Below, piece by piece: positions 59,885-64,000 of a DNA stretch of 64,000 bases. This stretch comes from Rhodospirillales bacterium. GTDB lineage: Bacteria > Pseudomonadota > Alphaproteobacteria > Micavibrionales > Micavibrionaceae. The stretch covers positions 248,001-312,000 of the forward strand of contig JACKIU010000001.1 in assembly GCA_020638295.1 (NCBI GenBank), read 5' to 3'. Both the position numbers and the translations under genes were made by a program. Within the stretch, counting starts at the first letter, position 1; every line of letters begins with the position of its first letter. The notes beneath the pieces were generated by a model. It was not told the origin of the DNA and ran no database searches. It saw only the letters and a program-made list of their open reading frames with translations.

Positions 59885-62053
59885 ATGGCTGATTCATCCG
59901 GTTCCAATCTTCCTACCCGCCAAGCCGCCAGAATGGCTGCGCCGGTGCGCGTCGGCGGGATGAATATGGCGAGTGCGGCGGGGGCTTTGGCGCCGTATTT
60001 CCGGTCCGACGTGATGTTCGCCTTCGGGATTATCGGCATCATCATGTTCATGCTGATCCCGATGCCGACCTTTATGCTGGATTTGGGACTGTCGATTTCC
60101 ATCATGTTTTCGGTGATGATTTTGATGACGGTGCTGTTTATCCAAAAACCGCTGGATTTTTCAACCTTTCCGACCGTGCTGCTGGTGGCAACCTCGCTCA
60201 GGCTGGGGCTGAACGTGGCCTCAACCCGGTTAATTTTGTCAGAAGGCCATACGGGAACCGATGCGGCCGGGGCGATTATCGGCGCATTTGGCACAATCAT
60301 CATTCAGGACAGTTACGTGGTCGGCGCGATTGTGTTTGCCATTCTGGTGATTGTGAACTTTGTCGTGATTACCAAAGGTTCGGGGCGGATTGCCGAAGTC
60401 GCGGCGCGGTTTACGTTGGATGCGATGCCGGGCAAGCAGATGGCGATCGATGCGGATCTTTCCGCCGGGCTGATTACCGAAGACGAAGCGAAAACGCGGC
60501 GGTCAAAGCTGGAGCAGGAAAGCACGTTTTTCGGGGCGATGGATGGTGCGGCGAAATTCGTGCGCGGGGATGCGATTGCGGGCCTGCTCATTACCTTCGT
60601 CAACATTATCGGCGGGATTGTGATCGGGACGGTTTCTCAGGGGATGAGCCTGGCCGATGCGGCTTCGACTTATACGATCCTGACCATCGGTGACGGTCTG
60701 GTTTCGCAGATCCCGGCGCTGATCGTTTCGGTGGGTGCGGGCTTGTTGGTTTCCAAAGCGGGTGTGGAAGGCAGCGCCGAGCAGGTGTTGTTCGATCAGC
60801 TTTCCGCCTATCCACGCGCGCTGGCGATGAGCTCGGCGCTGATGGTTATTCTCGGGCTGGTCCCGGCGATTCCCGCGACGCCGTTTTTAACGCTGGCGGC
60901 GATTACCGGCGGACTGGCCTATTTCGCGTTTCAGCGGCAGGCGGCCCTGGAAGAAGCACAAAAAGCCGCCACCGCCGCCGCGATGCGTCCCGGCGCGCCC
61001 GGTTCCCCCGTTCCGGCGGAAGAGCCGATTTCCAAAGCGCTGGCGATGGATACGATCCGCCTTGAAATGGGCTATGGCCTCTTGCCGCTTGTGCAAGGGG
61101 ATGGGGGCAACAAGCTCACAGATCAGATCAAGGGGTTGCGTCGTCAACTCGCCGAGGATATGGGCTATGTTCTGCCCGCCGTGCGCATACAGGATAACCT
61201 TCAGCTTCCCGCCAATACCTATGTCGTGCGTGTCAAGGAGATCGAGGCCGGGCGCGGCGAGGTGCGGCCCAATATGAATATGTGCATGGACCCGACGGGG
61301 GCGAAGATTACCCTGCCCGGTGAGGCGACCGTCGAGCCTACATTCGGCCTGCCGGCGATGTGGATTGACGAGCAATATAAAGAAGAGGCGCATTTCAAGG
61401 GCTATACGGTGGTTGATGCGCCGACGGTGATCACCACACATATTACCGAGATTATTAAAGACAACATGCCGGATCTGCTCAATTACGCCGAGACACAAAA
61501 ACTGCTCGATGAATTGCCGAAGGACTATCAAAAGCTGGTCAGCGATGTGATTCCAAGCCAGATCAATGTCGGCGGTCTGCAGCGCGTGTTACAGAATTTG
61601 CTAAGCGAGCGGGTGTCGGTGCGCGACTTGCCGGCGATTTTGGAAGGGATTGCCGAGGCCAGCGCCTTTACCAAAAATATCGCGCATATCACCGAGCATG
61701 TGCGCAGCCGCCTGTCGCGGCAACTGTGTGACGCCAATACCAACGCTTCGGGCGTGGTGGCGCTGGTGACGCTGACGCCGGAATGGGAGCATGCGTTCGG
61801 CGATGCGCTGATGGGCGATGGCGAGGAAAAGCAACTCGCCATGCCGCCGTCCAAGTTGCAGGATTTCATCACCGTAATTCGTGAGCGCTATGACGAGCTG
61901 GCCATGCAGGGCGAAACGCCCGTGCTGCTGACCTCACCGGCGATCCGCCCCTATGTGCGATCCGTGATTGAGCGCTTCCGCCCGCAAACGGTGGTGATGA
62001 GCCAGAACGAAATTCACCCGAAGGCCAGGATTAAGACTTTAGGTCAAGTGTAG
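59885..62053 (+). CDS. flhA: Flagellar export gate protein FlhA
   Basis: This 722-residue core of the type III export gate has an N-terminal half with eight membrane helices (ITGFTIIMFMLIPMPTFMLD-type helices begin at about residue 45). The FHIPEP signature region reads KQMAIDADLSAGLITEDEAK near 180, with FFGAMDGAAKFVRGDAIAGL. The cytoplasmic C-terminal domain (about 370-722) begins AMDTIRLEMGYGLLPLVQGD and includes PDLLNYAETQKLLDELPKDY. The start (MADSSGSNLPTRQAARMAAP) has no strong ribosome site. It is the largest export gene here; flhB, fliR and fliI are outside the window. Confidence 0.97.
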   Translation: MADSSGSNLPTRQAARMAAPVRVGGMNMASAAGALAPYFRSDVMFAFGIIGIIMFMLIPMPTFMLDLGLSISIMFSVMILMTVLFIQKPLDFSTFPTVLLVATSLRLGLNVASTRLILSEGHTGTDAAGAIIGAFGTIIIQDSYVVGAIVFAILVIVNFVVITKGSGRIAEVAARFTLDAMPGKQMAIDADLSAGLITEDEAKTRRSKLEQESTFFGAMDGAAKFVRGDAIAGLLITFVNIIGGIVIGTVSQGMSLADAASTYTILTIGDGLVSQIPALIVSVGAGLLVSKAGVEGSAEQVLFDQLSAYPRALAMSSALMVILGLVPAIPATPFLTLAAITGGLAYFAFQRQAALEEAQKAATAAAMRPGAPGSPVPAEEPISKALAMDTIRLEMGYGLLPLVQGDGGNKLTDQIKGLRRQLAEDMGYVLPAVRIQDNLQLPANTYVVRVKEIEAGRGEVRPNMNMCMDPTGAKITLPGEATVEPTFGLPAMWIDEQYKEEAHFKGYTVVDAPTVITTHITEIIKDNMPDLLNYAETQKLLDELPKDYQKLVSDVIPSQINVGGLQRVLQNLLSERVSVRDLPAILEGIAEASAFTKNIAHITEHVRSRLSRQLCDANTNASGVVALVTLTPEWEHAFGDALMGDGEEKQLAMPPSKLQDFITVIRERYDELAMQGETPVLLTSPAIRPYVRSVIERFRPQTVVMSQNEIHPKARIKTLGQV

Positions 62054-62112
62054 CGCTCAAACCTGCTTTTTGCTTCGCGATACAGCTTTAGCACCGTTCC
62101 CAGCTGCTTTTA

Positions 62113-62142
62113 TTGACATTTACCCTCAAAATACACTATAAT
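62113..62142 (+). promoter_or_regulatory. Sigma-70-type promoter before the GNAT gene
   Basis: A perfect TTGACA (62113-62118) and a perfect TATAAT (62137-62142) are separated by 18 bp, about 26 bp before the ATG at 62169 and with AAGGAG directly before it. It is the best -35/-10 match in the window, so the following gene is probably expressed on its own. Confidence 0.75.
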
Positions 62143-62168
62143 ATTACATAAACTTTTAAGGAGTTACC

Positions 62169-62966
62169 ATGTCTTTAACAAATCAAAGTAACAAGGCCTC
62201 AGCCTTGGCGGAGAGCGCTCCTGAAGCCATTCTTAGAATGGATGATGTGACAAAGGATGATGCTCAAACGATCGGTAAATGGGCGGCTGATCCACGTTTT
62301 TTCTACGTTTATATTAATAATGGCATAGACGATCCCGAAAAGGCACGGCAAGCGGGCGAGAAATACGCCACTTTGTGTGATTGGGGGCTTCAAGGTCGCA
62401 AATCAGCGCTCAGCCTTTCAGAATTTGAGGGAAATGCCCTCCAACGCCTGCGTCAGAAATTTATGTCAGAGGCTTACGATAAAGCCGTTAACGTCACCTA
62501 TCCTTGGGATGCTGTTTACGCCAAAGGTCTTCGCGATGAAAACGGAACACTTAGAGGGATTACGATCCTTTTGCATGAGAGAGAAACCGGAGATACCGAA
62601 ATAGGCTATATGCTTGATCCGGACTATCACGGTAAGGGCGTCGGTTCCTCCATGGTCATGAGCGCTCTTAAATGGGCCAGAGAAAACACCGAGCTTGAAA
62701 CTTTGAAGGCCGAAGTCGACCCAAACAACGGGGCGAGTTGCGGCATTCTAAGGAAGCTCAACATGGTTCAAACAGATTATATTGATGTCGGACCTTATAA
62801 AGATCGCGACGGCAGCCCGATCGCTTCGAGCATTCTTAAGTGCGGTACGGCAGAGATTGACGGTGCCATAGCCGCGCACCAGGCAAAAGGCGGAGCCATT
62901 TATCAAGTCGGCGATGCTGTTCTTGAAGCCAAAGACAGGCATGCCGCGCTCACGCATGATGCGTAA
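62169..62966 (+). CDS. GNAT-family acetyltransferase
   Basis: This 265-residue protein has a GNAT core in its middle: TLRGITILLHERETGDTEIG, then the acetyl-CoA motif YMLDPDYHGKGVGSSMVMSA (Q/R-x-x-G-x-G/A as HGKGVGS) and EVDPNNGASCGILRKLNMVQ. N- and C-terminal extensions are of unknown use. Substrate unknown; the motif is shared by protein and small-molecule acetyltransferases. It has its own strong promoter and lies between flhA and flhF, where a flagellar role is possible but not shown. Confidence 0.85.
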   Translation: MSLTNQSNKASALAESAPEAILRMDDVTKDDAQTIGKWAADPRFFYVYINNGIDDPEKARQAGEKYATLCDWGLQGRKSALSLSEFEGNALQRLRQKFMSEAYDKAVNVTYPWDAVYAKGLRDENGTLRGITILLHERETGDTEIGYMLDPDYHGKGVGSSMVMSALKWARENTELETLKAEVDPNNGASCGILRKLNMVQTDYIDVGPYKDRDGSPIASSILKCGTAEIDGAIAAHQAKGGAIYQVGDAVLEAKDRHAALTHDA

Positions 62967-63114
62967 GGTCTAAAAGCAGGCTTTTAACGCTTAAATTTTG
63001 GCGCGTTCGGGTTATCCCCAACCATCCACAAACATATACCCCTTTTTATGGAAGATGCTGGTGTGCTATGCTGATTCTGAGTACACTTAGTAACTACAGG
63101 ATTCACACGATTCC

Positions 63115-64000
63115 ATGCGGCTAAAATCCTTTTATGCCAAAACCATGACAGAGGCGATGCATATGGTCCGTGAGGCTTTGGGCGAAGATGCGATCATTCT
63201 GGCGACGCGCGAGGAGCGCGGCGGGCCTGCGCATGGCGGCGGGGTGCGGGTGACGGCGGCGATCGACCCGGCCGATTATGGCGAACGCGGCTTTAGCGGC
63301 GATGATTTCGCCGATGCGCCAAATTTCGAAACGCACGGACGAAGCGCGCCGACCTCGGCGGAAACCTGGCTGCAATATGACGACGAAGACGAAGACTCGG
63401 CGGTGGCCGAGGAAATCACCGATGCAATGCTGCGCCACGGCGTACCCGAAGACGTGATGGACCAGATTTTATCCTGCGCGACCGTGGTCGGGTTTGAACA
63501 GCCCGGCGTGGCGCTGGTCGCGGCGATGGAGCATCTGTTCCAGTTCACTCCCCTGCCCCAAGGTCAAACCCACAAAGCGGTGATGTTTGTCGGTCCGCCG
63601 GGATCGGGCAAGACATTGGCGGCGGCGAAAGCGGCGGCGCGCGGGGTGATGAAGGGCCTGAAAGTCGGGGTGATTTCGACCGATACGGTGCGGGCGGGCG
63701 GTCTTGAGCAGTTGGCGGCGTTTACCAAGCTGCTGCGCACGGATTTGAAAGCGGCGGAAAATCCGGAAGCCTTGACCAAAGCGGTCGCCGGGTTTAAGGG
63801 CTATGACCAAATCATTATCGACACGGCCGGGATGAATCCGTTTAATACCGATGATATTCGAAAACTGGCGCGCTTAATAGGTGCGGCCGCCATTGAGCCG
63901 TATCTGGTTTTGCCCGGCGGAATGGATGCCGAGGAATGCGGCGAAATGGGCCGCATTTTTGCGACGATTGGCGCGCATACGCTGGTGCCCTCGCGCATTG
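63115..64000 (+). CDS. flhF: Flagellar SRP-like GTPase FlhF (3' end cut)
   Basis: The first 295 codons are visible. The N-terminal B domain opens MRLKSFYAKTMTEAMHMVRE, ALGEDAIILATREERGG. The GTPase part has the P-loop MFVGPPGSGKTLAAAKAAA at about 159, the switch VISTDTVRAGGLEQLAAF and the DxAG motif IIIDTAGMNPF. FlhF places and counts flagella (polar number) and acts with FlhG, which should lie beyond the edge. It belongs with the export genes; it begins 149 bp after the GNAT stop. Confidence 0.95.
   Translation, partial: MRLKSFYAKTMTEAMHMVREALGEDAIILATREERGGPAHGGGVRVTAAIDPADYGERGFSGDDFADAPNFETHGRSAPTSAETWLQYDDEDEDSAVAEEITDAMLRHGVPEDVMDQILSCATVVGFEQPGVALVAAMEHLFQFTPLPQGQTHKAVMFVGPPGSGKTLAAAKAAARGVMKGLKVGVISTDTVRAGGLEQLAAFTKLLRTDLKAAENPEALTKAVAGFKGYDQIIIDTAGMNPFNTDDIRKLARLIGAAAIEPYLVLPGGMDAEECGEMGRIFATIGAHTLVPSRI

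Noticed and set aside
1..64000. CRISPR arrays
   Set aside because: No regularly spaced direct repeats were seen; the repeated sequences found are palindromic and dispersed.

Overview
The window is most likely a chromosomal piece of a motile Gram-negative alphaproteobacterium. The evidence is the flagellar regulators FlbT, FlaF, FliX and FlbD, an alphaproteobacterial CheY/CheZ pair, a 3-hydroxybutyrate dehydrogenase, and the gene order fliF-fliG-fliH-fliN-motA-flbD-flhA-flhF. A Rhodospirillales-like or Micavibrionales-like lineage is plausible, but the species cannot be fixed from the sequence alone.

Left part (1-24.3 kb): general and accessory genes. A partial tyrosine integrase sits beside tRNA-Phe, so an integrated island probably continues off the left edge. 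It is followed by a cyclic-nucleotide-binding protein, bdhA, a long FecR-domain surface protein, a PEP-CTERM protein, glpK-glpD, a hybrid histidine kinase with a single-domain response regulator, a YjbH-type outer-membrane protein, tRNA-Gly, a likely copper-uptake group (TonB, an OprC-like receptor, a DUF2946 protein), a TrkH-type K+ channel, a receiver-plus-anti-sigma-kinase-like protein, a nucleosidase, a VIT1/CCC1 transporter, glucokinase and a polysaccharide deacetylase.

24.2-25.7 kb: two insertion sequences lie side by side, an IS630-type element with a frameshift and a 592-bp IS481-like deletion derivative.

Right part (25.7-64 kb): the flagellar and chemotaxis region. cheZ, cheY, a MotE-like protein, a DUF6468-like protein, fliM and fliL run leftward. 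flgF-G-A-H run rightward from a sigma-54-type promoter. dksA and fliX follow in reverse, then a broken IS200-type element. flgI-flgJ, two FlgN-like proteins, fliK, flgD and flgE follow a second sigma-54-type promoter. After these come two flagellins, flbT, flaF, a FlaG-like gene, fliF-G-H-N, motA, flbD, an nfeD/SPFH pair, flhA and a partial flhF at the right edge. Together these genes build the hook-basal body, the filament, the switch and part of the export gate, with FlbD/FliX/sigma-54 and FlbT/FlaF control.

The most notable observations are these. One flagellin carries a LamG-like (concanavalin-A fold) domain in its variable region. A 76-bp double-hairpin repeat lies in frame inside the flgH signal-peptide region, and another GC-rich palindromic repeat lies in frame inside the flbD linker. 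fliG appears to start at ATT. A strongly structured RNA region separates the hook gene from the first flagellin gene. A gene at 58.9-59.8 kb can be read only by correcting about seven frame breaks. A MITE shares its ends with the local IS630 element.
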